From Phellopilus nigrolimitatus (taxonomy: Eukaryota > Basidiomycota > Agaricomycetes > Hymenochaetales > Hymenochaetaceae), in NCBI GenBank assembly GCA_021029095.1, contig JAJOHG010000328.1:1-28577 (forward strand): 28,577 bases of DNA, given 5' to 3'. Within the stretch, counting starts at the first letter, position 1. Every line of letters begins with the position of its first letter. The notes under the pieces are model-generated. The model was not told where the DNA came from. It saw only the letters and a program-made list of their open reading frames with translations, and did no database searches. Below, one piece after another: positions 9,432 to 21,344 of the stretch. The position numbers and the translations under genes are program-made.

Positions 9432-10125
9432 GACGCGCTCTGCCGGGTTGTGCGTCTGTGTCTGTATAGGACCACTTATTTATTTCGGTCCATGGTACGA
9501 TGAAAAGGGCCACGCGTTGTGGAGAGTGGGGTCTGGGAAGCGGATGGGGAAAGGGAGAGGGAAGGGGTCAAAAGCGGCTGCGTAGACTGGGCGCAACGCC
9601 GCACATCATTCTGTCCGGGCCCGTGCGTCTGTCTTCAAAATTTCTGTCTCTACAACTGTAACATATACCAACCGCACGGCTCCCGCTCCGTTCCCCGCCC
9701 TCGTTCTGCCACTTTACCCTCATGAATTTTTTGGCATCTCATATCGTCTCGTCTCGTCTCATCATATCTCATTTTCACCTCATCTTGCTTATCTTTGCTT
9801 GGGCGGTGCGTGCGTGCGGGTGGGGGGCGGCCGTGCACCCGTGCACCCGTGCAACTGCATATTGCTGTCGATTTTACGTTCGTCTCGTCGCTAGTTACAT
9901 ACATACATAAAATACCTACATAGAAACCAATCGTGCATGCGGAACTTTTTTGTCTGGGGTGTAGCCTGGTCGCTTGGCGTGTCCTATAAGATGTAACGCA
10001 ATGGTCTTGAAGGCAGTACGGATCGATTCTCGTCAAATAAACATACGCAAGATGCTCGTAGTATAAATTATCCAAAACGTAAACTTGTCCAGCATCAGTC
10101 GGTGCTCGTCTCTGTCCACTCCCGT
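9432..10125. other. Convergent 3' flanks with short simple repeats
   Basis: No gene is seen between the stops of the two convergent genes. The interval contains TCTCG/TCTCA repeats (about 9742-9775) and three 8-bp CGTGCACC-type units (about 9832-9855). It probably holds both 3' untranslated regions. Confidence 0.55.
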
Positions 10126-11559
10126 TTAGGCCCCGGTGATACCACCCGTCGCGCCCGTCGCGGCGATGCGCGTCGCCGCGTCGTTCTGCGTCGTGCACGC
10201 CGCGGACTAAACACATTCCGAATCGAGTTAATATAAAGCACATCAGTACGGACATCAAGTAGTTCCGGGAAGAGGAAAGAGGAAAGAGACGTACCGTGCC
10301 CGCCTTGTTGACGAGTGGGAGCACGAAGCACTGCGTGCCGCTCGAGCAGGCCGTCGTGACGAGCGCGGTGCCGACGCACTGCCCGAGCTGCGTGCCCGCG
10401 CAAACCGGTGCGCTGCCCGCAGTGCAGGCGGAACCGGAGGCGAGCGTCGCTGCGGCTGCATTGGCTTTCTGCGCGTCGAGGCCGTTTTCTGCGTATAGCA
10501 TAGTTATTTTGTTTACGTGGAAGGGAAACAGAAATGTTAGGAAAGAGGGCCGGGCGTGAGTGGCGAGCGGATGTTTGATTGTGCAGGAGTGCTTACGTAG
10601 AGTGAAGGGTTGTGCGCCAGGTGCAGACGAGGTTGCAGCAGTCGCAATGGAGGGAGCAGCTGCACTTGAAGATGAAACTGCAGTCGAAGGAGGTGACGCA
10701 GCGGGAGTACTTGGGGCAGTGCTAGACGTTGCACCTGTTATTGCGGAGGAGGGAGAAGCACCAGCCGGAGCACTCGAAGCCGAAGCCCTACCGCTGCAAA
10801 GGGGAAAAGATTACAAAACCGTTAAGGAGACTGCAAGCTCGCGCTCACGTTGCGTTACCGCCCTCCGGAGTTCCCGGGCTCTGGACGAGCGAGTTCAGCT
10901 GGACGCCGTCCGGGACGGGTCCGTCCGTCTTGGCAGGACACGAGCCCGCCGGGCTAACTGCACTCAGACCGAGCGGGACGTTGCCAGTCTGATCACCGCT
11001 GAACTTCGTGAAGTCAGAGCTCGCAAATTGGCAGTGGAAGAGCCCGTTGAGCTCTGTGTTATTAGGCGCAGTTTGGCAGTACGGGACCTGCAGGCTATCG
11101 GGCTGGGGGCAAGGGAAAAGTGAACATCAGATCGTAACTCTAAGGACAACAAGATTGAAGGTAACAATAATCGAAATTGATACGCACAGCGTTCCGCGGC
11201 TGCTGGACGAAGAGCTGTGCCAGGCGTATCATCTCCGGGTCGTTTTTCAGCTGCTTCGCCAGGTCGATCATCGAGTCCGCGGCATTCTGCTGGTCGCAGT
11301 TGCCGCCCGCAGCGAGAAGGGTAGTAAACGCCGTCTGAGAGATAGTGTTGCACTGTGACGCGCCTCCGGCAGTGGTCTGGTACCGCATGGAATAAAATAT
11401 GAGAGTGGCCAAAGTATTGCTGATTAAAGAACTCACACAGGCCTGCTGCCAGGCTTGAGTAGAATCAGAGATGGTCTGTGCGATGCGCTTTTGAAGCGGG
11501 ATGGCAGAGACAACTGTCACAGTAATGGCGAAAGCAAGAAGAGAGCTGAAGTGGACCAT
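10126..11559 (-). CDS. Secreted protein of a basidiomycete family of unknown function
   Basis: Six exons on the minus strand (11559-11437, 11376-11188, 11102-10849, 10793-10597, 10488-10295, 10206-10126) join with matching phases into 345 residues. The start MVHFSSLLAFAITVTVVSA is a classic signal peptide, followed by IPLQKR, a possible Kex2 site. The mature part has a helical Cys-containing N-terminal region (QNAADSMIDLAKQLKNDPEM), then VPYCQTAPNNTELNGLFHCQ, and a Ser/Ala/Thr/Pro-rich linker of about 50 residues likely to be O-glycosylated. The C-terminal Cys-rich part includes LQNGLDAQKANA, ACTAGSAPVCAGTQLGQCVG and LPLVNKAGTSAACTTQ, ending TGATGGITGA. I recall similar proteins in many Agaricomycetes without known function, so a catalytic role should not be assumed. 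Introns are 60, 85, 55, 108 and 88 nt. Confidence 0.82.
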
Positions 11560-11936
11560 GGTGAAACGAAAGGCAAGACGAGCACTCGAGCTTAAAAGAA
11601 TGTGTAAACGGAGCACCGGGCTCTAAGAAGACAAGAATACGGAAGAAAAGGGCGATGAAGTCTGCTTCCCAGGGAGCCATCGTACTTCATCTTTTATAAT
11701 CTTGACTTGAGTAGGCTGCGCCACAACCGAGCATGTGTTCGTCGACTCGAGAATAATGGTGCACAAGGTAGTCTTTTTCTCTTGCGGCTAAATAAAATTC
11801 TCTAGGCGATGTAGAAGTTTCCCTACAGTTGGTTGCTTAGAAACATAAATTGGCTATATAATTCCAAGCCGGTATCGTTCCCAATTTGGACAGAAATCCG
11901 GCACATGACGCATCCGAGGCCGACATGTTGTCTAAA
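11560..11936. other. Upstream region of the secreted protein gene
   Basis: No gene is recognised. It should contain the promoter of the minus-strand secreted protein and the 3' flank of the candidate small secreted protein. Confidence 0.45.
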
Positions 11937-12365
11937 TCAAGTAGCATAAACCTGTAAATTTTTGTTTAGCTGTGAGTAAATTTCACCCCAGACAACGAGA
12001 GCAGATGGATAAAAGACACAGCTTGTTGTTCCGCATCGTGCTCGCTGGAAACCTCCATCTTCCGCTAATAGGACGAGTTTACGAATGCCATAGTCAGCAG
12101 ATGTGATTTCAAAGCATTTCATAGCTATGTGGCTCAACGGGGATGCATACAGCGGACAGGGCTCCAGTGAGTCGACGCTAATGATCCTAGACGAGCAAGT
12201 GTGAAGGTCGGTGCAAGCGGTGATGGTGATTGCTAGATGGCAATCGTAGTTCGCCAAAGGCGTGGCCAGTAAGTGGAACAACGCTAGCAGGGCAGTGATG
12301 ACTGTCGTCGAGGTTGAATGATTAGAAATTCTGATATACGACGAGGAATACAAATAACGGTCCAT
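11937..12365 (-). CDS. Candidate small secreted cysteine-containing protein
   Basis: A single uninterrupted frame of 142 residues on the minus strand starts at an ATG. A hydrophobic stretch (TVITALLALFHLLATPLANY, about residues 20-39) would act as a signal peptide with a long n-region. The mature part starts with Cys and has six more Cys (CHLAITITACTDLHTC, EPCPL, MKCFEI, RARCG, TSCVFY) and a final NLQVYA strand. The spacing is reminiscent of fungal small secreted proteins with a crystallin-like beta fold. That resemblance is an impression and not a match I can prove. The real start could be a spliced upstream exon. No domain is certain, and it might be a chance frame. Confidence 0.4.
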   Translation of the reverse strand: MDRYLYSSSYIRISNHSTSTTVITALLALFHLLATPLANYDCHLAITITACTDLHTCSSRIISVDSLEPCPLYASPLSHIAMKCFEITSADYGIRKLVLLAEDGGFQRARCGTTSCVFYPSALVVWGEIYSQLNKNLQVYAT

Positions 12366-14036
12366 ATGCTTAATTTACAGCTGATGGAGAAATGGGTCTT
12401 GGCTGTCCGTAGGTTGCCTGGTAACGCAAGACAAGTGTTGAGTTTAGTTACCGATTGTTCAAATACGAGGGGCGAGGCCGCCCAGCGGCCAAGAGTCGTG
12501 CACAGATAATCCGTTTGACCATATACATGTTGGCGGTGTGCAAACGTTTCAAACGGTCAGCTAGCTGCTTACTAATCTACCCGATATGTCCGTACCTCAA
12601 AATAGTTTCTGCGCGTTCGCGACACCGGTCTGCTCCTTATCTGGTAGTAAACCGGGTTACGTGAACCGAGATGTACATGTACGTACATACCATAGCACAC
12701 CTCCGACCTCAACATCTGAGTATTCTGTAAACTAGTGCTTCAGCACGCTATGCACAGTTCAATATTTCTCAAACACTGACCCGCAAACACTGCTTGAAGC
12801 TCAACACATTCCGACTTTCCATCAACTCAACCACCTGTGTCTGATGTAAGAATTCAACATCAGAACATCAGTGACAACTAACTGTACATAGCAGTGGCCG
12901 TATGTCAACGCCTGACCCATGTGGATGCGGTGGGAATGCGTAAGACAAGTGTTGAGCAATCTCTGGAGGCGCGTTTCAGCGATACGGAACATAGCGCATA
13001 CTACTCTACTGCCTGCGAATTGAAAGCCTTCGTGGAACGATTTCGGGATCTCGATTGGTAGGCTCAAGCACACGAAGCCCGGATGCATCAAATGATCATC
13101 ATTGCGATAAAGAAAGGGTAAAGCCCACCTACCTCCAGACAAATGTGTCGAATTCACTCAGCCTAAGTAAATTCGGTATAACGAATTCCATGTAGAGTCC
13201 TTTGCGTGCCTTTCCTGACCTTGCACAGATATGGGACTCTACATCTGGTCCATTTAGTCAAGGTCTAGATGTTGCCGACTAAGTCGTCAAGTAAGATACG
13301 AAACTCCGTGGCTTTGAATTCCATGCCACTTCTCCGACAAGGCTTCCGTGCGAAATAAATAAATATTTGACGGTCTACCCGTTTCTGACTTCCCTGTCAA
13401 TCACCTCCTTGGAGGGAACATCAGCCACAAAGTACTCAACACACTTGAGCTTCGGAAGCCGATATTTTTTATCACCGGCAAACTGCAAGATTATATGCTA
13501 CCTTTGTCGGATCAAGATCTCGACGCGCTCTAGAGAGAGAAAACAAGCCCCAGTTAGTTTTTCGGTACTCCCTCGAAACAATGTATAAGGATGAAGCGGC
13601 GATGAATTGAGCATTCTGTGATTGTCGGGCAGCAGAGTTTCATGGGCTGATTGGTGAGCGAATTTTCGTCGAAGAACTGCAAGTTCTCGATTCTCACAGA
13701 AGCATCTTAGTGTCAGCTTTGATGATCGCATTGGAGCTCCAGAAATTATGGTGCTATTCGCCTCTGTCAGTTTACATGATCTGTTGTTGTTTGCACTATT
13801 ATTGTTATATCTACCTTGCAAGCTGTCCTGCAATGCATAAGTGAATATAATACAAGAATTAATGGGAAACATACGTGCGCGCGCCATACGCTGAAGGCAG
13901 GATTGGGTAGCGGTATCAGTTATAAAGTGATTCCTAAAAGGAGGGTGCTCTTGGTACTTGACATATACACTGTAAAATAGATCCATCCAAATAGCCGAGA
14001 ATATAGGTTGTAAGAGCATTGTGTAATGAAATGATT
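12366..14036. other. Gene-poor stretch
   Basis: No convincing gene is present. A minus-strand frame at 13498-14019 (173 residues) and one at 12822-13157 (111 residues) have no recognisable domain or coding character. An 11-bp inverted repeat (ATGTAGAGTCC and its complement, about 13191-13255) and two copies of GAATTCCATG (about 13183 and 13316) are visible. A possible F-box-tail remnant is listed separately. Confidence 0.45.
13375..13491 (-). pseudogene. Possible C-terminal remnant of an F-box/LRR-like gene
   Basis: The minus strand reads ILQFAGDKKYRLPKLKCVEY followed by FVADVPSKEVIDREVRNG and a stop. The LPKLKxVE pattern resembles the tail of F-box/LRR-like proteins such as the neighbouring gene, and three other F-box genes lie in this window. 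No upstream exons could be joined convincingly. The evidence is weak. Confidence 0.25.
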
Positions 14037-15852
14037 TTAACGAGATGCATCCAGAATACTTCCTTCAAGAATGGCCATGCGTCCCCTCAATTCCTCCAGT
14101 TCCTTTTCCAATCCTTCAACTCTCGTCTGTTCCCGCGCACGCGCCTCGACAGCCACTGGTAACATTCTCGCAATTTGTGCCCATCGTCGCATCAGTATTT
14201 GCACCGTCTGTGCTGCTTGTTTGTCGTTCGCGTAGATGACGTACGAAACAGCCGGGACCCACGATACGCCGTATTCGATTCTGACTTTGCGCGCGGCCAA
14301 TTTAGAGTCCGGGAGAAGACTGCCCAGGAACGTCGCGATAGCGAGCATATCCCCGACTTCGATCAATGATGTTCCGACATTGATGCTCTCGATGTTCTGG
14401 AAGCGCACCGGACGAAGCGATCCCGGTTTGGCCAAGTATGGCAGAGGTTCGAGGATCCGCGTGTTCATGTATAATGCGAGCGAGCGCATCCGTGGGCAGT
14501 GATGTGCAACGGATGAAAGGGAAGCAAGCGTCAGGCGGCTTGGGAAGTGCATGAGAATGGGGTCGCTGCAAAGACGTAGCTCCTCTAAGCGCGGCATTTG
14601 CGAAACCAGCTTCTCAAGGTCGTCATCTGTTAAAAGTATTGGACGGTGATATGAAAACTTAAAATTTACGAGCTCTGGAAGGTATGTGATGGGAATTAGG
14701 GTGTCAAGTGTGATCTCATCTAAGAGCTCGCCGGTAAAAGTGTTGCGCAACGCAGTGTTACTAATAGTGGCTTGCGAAATCAAGTTCATGGAAAGACTGC
14801 GCAGAAATGGACACGTTCTGGAAATCAAGCAGAGAAAGTCGCCAATGGTTGAGTCGGCATCTGGCTTGGGGGAATGGATATGAAGTGATGTAATGGTAGT
14901 AGGGGCAATTTTGTTCTCAAAGAAGCGGGATGAATCTAGGATAGTTGCGCATAAACCGAGACTCATGAGTGCGGGGAAGGAACCTGGGAGTAGTTCGGGA
15001 GAGAAAGGAGTAACATCGACGGGAGAACCACTACCGTATGCGGGAGGATATCCAAAATCGATAGAAACAAGTGAAGGTAGTTTAGAAAGTGTGGTGACGA
15101 TTGAGGATGTCGCAAAATATATGGGAGTGAAAAGCGTTTTGAGTCGTGGCATGTTCAGAAGGAAGTCATTAAGACACGGCTCGATTTCAGATACCGACCA
15201 GACATCTGGAACAGAGAGGAAGATGGTTTCGAGATGCGGCATGCGCTGCGTGACTTCGTCGAAAAAGTCCTCCATCCCTGTCCAGGGAGTAGAACATTTT
15301 GGTGCAGCGATTCTTAATTCCTTAACGGACTCGTGCGCGAAAATGAGTCCAATCGAGAGCTGCTCGATGTCCCCGAGGCAGCAGATGGCTAGCTTCGAGA
15401 GATTTGGCAAGAGAGGGTAACTAGGCGCTTCCTGGGTAATCTCGGCGAAGATGCGGGTAGAAAGCGGAATCGAACGTAGGAAGTCCACCCGGAGACGCCG
15501 AACGCGTCTACTGTATGAATAGAAATTTTCCCAGTCCACGTCATTTGTGCTTCGCGTGAAGATAGCGGGATCGCTATACATTTGCAGTGGATCCTTTACG
15601 GGCTTGCACATTCAACGTATCAGATGCAAACGCTGACAACGGATATTTGAAAGTAATTACCTCGGACTGATCTGATCCAAGAGGAGCTAAGATTGAAAGC
15701 AACGGGACGACTTCATCGAGTTCTTCCCATAAGAGATCGAGTGCGACCCCTGTCCATCGCTTGCATACCCGAGCACAGGAAGCGTGGGTGTGCCGATCCA
15801 AATAAGAGAATATGAAGTTGAGCAGTTCCAGGACGCTCAGAACGCGATGCAT
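14037..15852 (-). CDS. F-box/LRR-like protein with C-terminal coiled coil
   Basis: Two exons (15852-15661 and 15602-14037) are joined by a 58-nt GT-AG intron in phase 0, giving about 585 residues. The N-terminus MHRVLSVLELLNFIFSYLD followed by ASCARVCKRWTGVALDLLWE is a clear F-box. The body has repeated LPxLxxLxL-type segments (LLPNLSKLAICCLG, MPRLKTLFTP, LPSLVSIDFG, PELVNFKFSY, MPRLEELRLC), so it is an irregular leucine-rich repeat. The last 45 residues (VEARAREQTRVEGLEKELEE onwards) form a heptad coiled coil that could mediate dimerisation. An in-frame ATG at 15903 would add 17 residues. I chose 15852 because F-box proteins of this group usually start a few residues before the domain. The intron lies just after LAPLGSDQSE, a position shared with the F-box gene at 21.3-23.1 kb. 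Its role is probably substrate recognition in an SCF ubiquitin ligase; the substrate is unknown. The frame is intact. Confidence 0.85.
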
Positions 15853-15903
15853 TCCCCTCGGTTTGAGGATCTCTGCAGTGGCGTAACCGATCTGTACGAG
15901 CAT

Positions 15904-18378
15904 GAGAAGGGGGCATAAAGAAAAAAGTAAAGGAGCGCGAACAAAACGCGCTGTGGCTCAACACGTGTTCGTTAAGGGCCGGCTCTCGCGTGTAATTGCC
16001 TTTTGTCTGAGTCGACTCGGACGCGCGTCGCGTACGCGTCCACTAGTTCAATGCCCATCAAAATACTGTCACAGGCTTCCTACACCAAGGCTATCGAAAA
16101 GACATTTCTGCTTATCTCTCAGAAGCAGAACTGCTGTGCCATGTCATCCATTCGGAAATTGAGGCTGACTTCTCGCTTTGCCACCGCCGCCACCCTTCAA
16201 ACTTTCTCATGGAGGTTATATTGCCATCGCGATAGTAATGTGCATAATTTTCGACCGTATTAAAAGCGTTATTTATAGTACACCTGTGGCCTCGTTTTGA
16301 CGTGCAAGAGCTACTGTACAGCTCTACTCCAGACGGCATGCCGTAGGTATGTATGGCATTCCGCAGGAGCGCTGAACCCCAAGTTCATCGCTGTCAGTGC
16401 GAAGAAGACAGTGAGCCGTAAGGGCGCTAAATGTGAATACTCCGAAATTTTTGAGAGATACGATGCTGCGCTAGTGTTGATTCGTCCAGTAGCAAAGTTG
16501 CGAATGCATTTTGAAGGATTGTGCACTCGGTTCTCCTCCGATACACTGCCTGACGTAGAGTGTCTTCCCCGACTCGATAACGGACATCTTTGTCGACAAT
16601 CGTCATAATAATGACCCCATCGAGCCCACCCGATGATCATGAGTGATCACTAAAAGTAAGAAAGGCTACTTATTGATCAGCAAAATACATTCGGCCCGGA
16701 ATTTGCTCGGTCGCATATGCAAATACATGCTTCGGAGAGTCGCTTCGTAATTCGAATCAGCCTCAACACATTGAAACGGATCAGCCGTTTTTTCTCCATG
16801 AACTTCGATGTTAATCTCAGCTGACACTATCTGTAACGCCTTGAGGTTCACACACGCACCTTACTCGTGAACACTATCGACTTCATCCTTCGACTCCACA
16901 ACGAACTCCGCCGACCGAAGGCTCAACAAGACATACGAGCGGTTTACAAAGGTGAAGGGTACACGACTCCGGCTTCCACTAAACCACGGAAAGGGGCTAT
17001 CGCTATCGAACTTTGATTACGATCTTAATGGATGTGAACTGCGACGAAGGTTTCTATTCTCTGTGAAAGTTACGGAACGGGCCGTCGGCGTGTACGGAAA
17101 TCTTTCGAAGAATGGCATTGCGATTGTCTTGCTAATGTGACGCCACTTACCGGTTCCTTGGTCTGCCGTCTGCAACATCTTTCGGTCGCGACGCGATTTT
17201 CACATGTGCGTACTCTGCAGGGCGATATAGAGGTTTCGACGGAGTGGGACATCCAGGTCATGTGGTGACAGTGGCGACAGCGACAAGGATTGCATCATAC
17301 AGCTACGGGCGGGTTTTTTGGGAGACGCTCAGCAACTCAGGTGCAGTTCTCTACATGTACCTCCACCGCTTAAATGTAACGCATACAGCACACGCTTTAC
17401 AACACATTCCCAAGCTCGGAAAATAAAAAGGAATCTTTTCCAGGAATATCCTGTCACCAATCGCCTGCTGATCGGCTGGCGCCTGGGGCTGGATATGAAC
17501 TCGGATTTTTCTCGCCTTTCCTCCTATCCGGAACTGCTATAGCTCCTCGCGAATCTTACTGAGAAGTCGAGTGATAAATGCGAAACGTTTGATCTAAGCG
17601 AGCTATATCAGATTAGATGTGACTCTTAGAAAGGTTACGAGGCACACTCTGATTCGACAGGCGGGCTGACGATACGTGATGCTGCGTCACATCCTCGTTT
17701 CCAGGCTTTCGAAGTTTCGCTAAACATTGATTCCCCTTCTCACATCTTTTCGGCGAGAATGGATCACCATGAGAACACGGGTCGAGGCCGTGTACCCATA
17801 AGCGCCTCCGAATAATGCTGTCCTTTCCCATCGGACCCGATGACCTAGGACGTTTACTCGCGCCATCTTTGGTGGAATGACGCTGACAGTCACTCGGTCA
17901 AATTCGCAACAAAGCGAGCCAGCCGATTCGTAAACAAGAGAATATGTTTGTTCAAAGATTTGCAATTTTGGTCGACGGGTTTGATGACAAATAAACCCGC
18001 CTAACAATATCCAATCATATCTGATAACCAAATTTAGGACAAAACACCATTTGGGGTCTCGTGCCTACTCATGAGTATCGGTAAAGATATTCACGGCCTG
18101 AACTTCTTTGGAATTGAACCAGAAAGATAAGTCAAAGGTGTCTTGATCAAGCATGCAAAGTTTTGAGCCAAGTAACAATTTGCAAATTGTTGTGTAAACC
18201 ACAAGCAAAACACGCCGCAAAGTCTTTTGCCGTGGCCGGCAGCAAACCTTAACAGGGCTGAATTTAAATAGTTCGGTTATCTGATAACTTCCCCAGCCTC
18301 TTATACTTTCACTCGCACCACCACCTCCCGAGTCCCACCCTCCTTTCATCCCTCCTTCGCCCCTTAGACTAATATCTT
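15904..18378. other. Long intergenic stretch without recognised genes
   Basis: I checked both strands over about 2.5 kb. Open frames are under 110 residues, lack domains and cannot be joined into a coherent protein. No terminal inverted repeat, long terminal repeat or tRNA fold was recognised by eye. The left part should contain the promoter of the minus-strand F-box gene, and the last 100 bp the promoter of the oxidoreductase gene. Confidence 0.5.
18299..18366 (+). promoter_or_regulatory. Pyrimidine-rich tract before the oxidoreductase start
   Basis: About 70 bases just upstream of the ATG at 18379 are strongly C/T-rich (CTTATACTTTCACTCGCACC and on), a common feature of fungal core promoters and 5' leaders. 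TTATAC near 18301 might serve as a TATA-like element. The role is inferred from position. Confidence 0.35.
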
Positions 18379-20453
18379 ATGAATATGCAGAATGTAATCA
18401 TACTCGGTGCTGCCTATGGTGGTCAGTCTGCGCTTTCTACGCTCGATTTGCTTTACCCGGCGCTGACTTCTTGAATTTTTAGGTTCGCGCGCTGCTCATC
18501 TCCTTGCCCAAGGCCTTGGGAAAGGATTTCGGGTCATTATGATAGATCGTAACAGGTATGTCGCTCTCAAGCTTTTGAAAAAGCGAAAACTGACCGAGCC
18601 GTTACTTTGCTAGTCATGCCAACCGTTCGTCGCACCACTTTCTTGCGTCATGTACTCGCTCACCCTTCACGAACAGATCTCTATGTCATTCCGCGGTTAG
18701 GAGTGTTGCCCGGACATGAGCACAAAGCTTGTAAGCATTATTTATCACTGTCGATGTAAGACTCATTTTATGTGCTCATGCGACTTGTCTTTTTTAGTCA
18801 TCCCACTCAGAGGCGTATTCCACCCTACTCCCGCGTCCTCGGCCTCGGACCCACCTACAACTCCAACCCACCCCCACCTCGTGCTCCAAGCATCCGTAAT
18901 TGCACTCACTCCACATTCCGTGACAATCGATCGTGAATTTCCTGAGCTTGGGCTGGGGCGCGAGATACCATACAAATACGCGATCTATGCGCTAGGCAGT
19001 TGTCTGCCTTCACCAATCAACTTATGGTCGAAGGAAGAAAATGGCATCGTCGCGCAACCCGATAATGAGAAGCTGGAGGATGTAGAGGATGTGGAGAATG
19101 CGAAGGAGGTAGCGAAGGAGTACGGCGGGACGAAGCAAGAGGGAATCGAATGGTTAAAACGATGTCAAGAGCGCATTCGTAGAGCTGGGAGTGTGCTTGT
19201 CGTTGGCGGAGGTGCTTTGGGTATTCGTGAGTAACTCGTGATCATCTATACCTATTTTCGATGACCGTCGGCCCCGATTTCTAGAATTCGCGACGGACAT
19301 CGCGTCGCTTTACCCGGAGAAGCATGTGACGCTCCTTCATTCACGTCATCGTCTTCTTCCCCGCTTCGACTATGACATGCACTGCGAAAGTAAGTCCTCT
19401 ATTTGTCCCTTCGGACTATGTGATAGTAATCTCGTGACTAGTCTTGAAGGCCCTGGAAGAACTTCGCATCGACATGATCCTCGGCGAGCGCCTTGATCTC
19501 GAATCGACCCGTCCGGAGGCGATGAAATTCAATGAACACGGGCAGCGTGTTGTGCGTACGCTCAACGGCCGTGAGGTTGCCGCGGATATTCTTGTATGCT
19601 ATCATGTTTTTCGCTGGCTTTCCGGTTGTTCTTATCTATCTGCTTTCCTCTAGCTCCTATGTACCGGTCAAGTCCCAAACACTGAGTTGATCAAGGAGAT
19701 GGCACCCGACTCGGTTGATCCGGACACCAAACTCGCTTACGTTCTGCCGACGATGCAACTAGGTGTCATTCCGCCGGTGTCCGAAGAGGAGCTTGCAGCC
19801 GACTTCGAAAACCTCCTGCTCGACGATGCGGAATCGATGTCCATGCTCGAAGATGAAGAAGAGATGGAGGAACCGGAAGAGCCGCTCCCGGAGACACCGT
19901 TCCCGCACATTTTCGTCATCGGCGACTCCGCAGACGCATTCGGCGCAATCAAGGCAGGGCACACCGCTTACTGGCAGGCCGAGGTCGCTGCGCGCAACGT
20001 CATCCGGCTCGCGAACCATGACGCCGAGATGGATGCCAATTATGATGCTGCGATTAAGCCCGAGTGTCAAGCCGAGGCTCAGTTTGAGACTCCTCAAAAC
20101 GCTGAACCGGAGTTTGAGGTTTTCGACTCGCAGGCCGAGTCACATGCTGGCTCGAGGGACGAGGCTTTCGCCCATGAAAAGAAGGGGCCGGAGCTCGAGC
20201 GCTACAAACCGGGAATGCCAGCGATCAAGGTCTCACTAGGCATCGTAAGTCGCTTATCCTTATATCACCTTCATCTCGTCAGTGGACAACGGACTGAACT
20301 CCTCGTTTTCTTCCGCAGGACCGTAAGTCCGTGTACCAGATCCGCGGCGTGATTGGACGCAAGGAGACAGTCGACGCGGATGACCTCGACGCGGGCTCTG
20401 CATGGGGCTTCTGGGGAATGCAAGACGTCAAGGAAGAAAACATGTATGCTTAA
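18379..20453 (+). CDS. FAD-dependent oxidoreductase of the AIF/FSP1 (AMID) type
   Basis: This is a pyridine nucleotide-disulphide type flavoenzyme that transfers electrons from NAD(P)H, probably to a quinone-like acceptor. The nine exons are 18379-18421, 18483-18555, 18614-18624, 18677-18730, 18798-19226, 19285-19389, 19442-19593, 19654-20244 and 20319-20453, giving 530 residues with all phases consistent. Landmarks are VIILGAAYGGSRAAHLLA (FAD-binding GxxxGG), then HLYVIPRLGVLPGHEHKAF, YKYAIYALGS, SVLVVGGGALGIQFATDIAS (NAD-binding fold), LLCTGQVPNTEL and HIFVIGDSADAFGAIKAGH (second FAD contact). The C-terminus is AWGFWGMQDVKEENMYA. An acidic insert (EDEEEMEEPEEPLPE) precedes the GDSAD motif, and a long variable stretch rich in Glu and Ala follows it. 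Exon 3 is only 11 nt. No signal peptide or membrane segment is seen. Sureness is high for the family, moderate for the substrate. Confidence 0.88.
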
Positions 20454-21344
20454 GGCGCACGTGCTTGATTCTTTACGACTCCAGATGCAGACTTTGACTT
20501 CGTCCGCATACGTGACGTATGCGCTGCAAATAGAAGTGCTTCGATTTGGTGGATGATTAGTAGCAGGGATGTGGAGAGGACGTGAAGAGTGGCCATCCAA
20601 AATTTCGGGATATTGGATGTCGGGTGGTGGTGCACCGGCGTCTGCTTATTTACATGCTATTTTTTTCAGGCGCGTAGGAGACGGGGATGACGGAAGGCAA
20701 CAGCTTTTGGCATCGTTGTGTGTTTGTGGATCCCCCGTCGTTCGTCTTTGGCGGGGTCTGAAACTAATTTGCTTCTATTTTGTTGCGAGGAACCTCGCGA
20801 CCGACTACCCGGGCGATCTATTACTTGCCCGGGCTGTCCATGCGCTCTCGTTTTTTGTTTTTAGTACAGTATCGTATTGTTGTCCATGGTACTTTGTTTG
20901 TGAATGCCAGACTAATTCTTGCTTATGCTCGTTGGCATTTAGACGAGATCACGAGCATCGCCGACGGCCTCTTGAAGACATCATCAAGCCATGGCAAGTC
21001 GATATTGGCTAAATATAGTTTTACCAGAGCGCAAAGTTTATGACATTGGAAAATGGATGCTAATACATTTTTCGTAGAACTCGAGTGCATTTGTACAAGA
21101 CGCAAGAAAGAAATTGACTCCGGGGAATTCGCATTAACCACGTACGGGGACGGAGGCACAGGAATGGAAAGCATCGGAGCCACTGCGTCATTTTAGGGCC
21201 TGCGGTGAAACGGTCTGTAGATGATCTTTGGTCTGTCGGGAAAGGTTCGGGAAGGAAGGAAAAACACATTTCGAAAGCGCCTAGAATGAACTCGATAAAT
21301 CTTATAGTATCGAGGATAAAGTACGGCATTTTGTGACTTGCCTA
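20454..21344. other. Intergenic stretch between convergent genes
   Basis: No gene is recognised. It probably holds the 3' ends of the oxidoreductase and the minus-strand F-box gene. Open frames up to 147 residues have no domain. Confidence 0.5.

Noticed and set aside
13498..14019. 173-residue minus-strand frame as a gene
   Set aside because: No domain, low-complexity Asn/Ser stretch, and no plausible exon partners.
14440..14465. tRNA T-arm-like GGTTCGAGGATCC
   Set aside because: It lies in the coding exon of an intact F-box gene and no cloverleaf can be built around it.
16297..16640. Overlapping 103- and 109-residue frames on opposite strands
   Set aside because: Neither has a recognisable motif or spliceable neighbours; probably chance frames.
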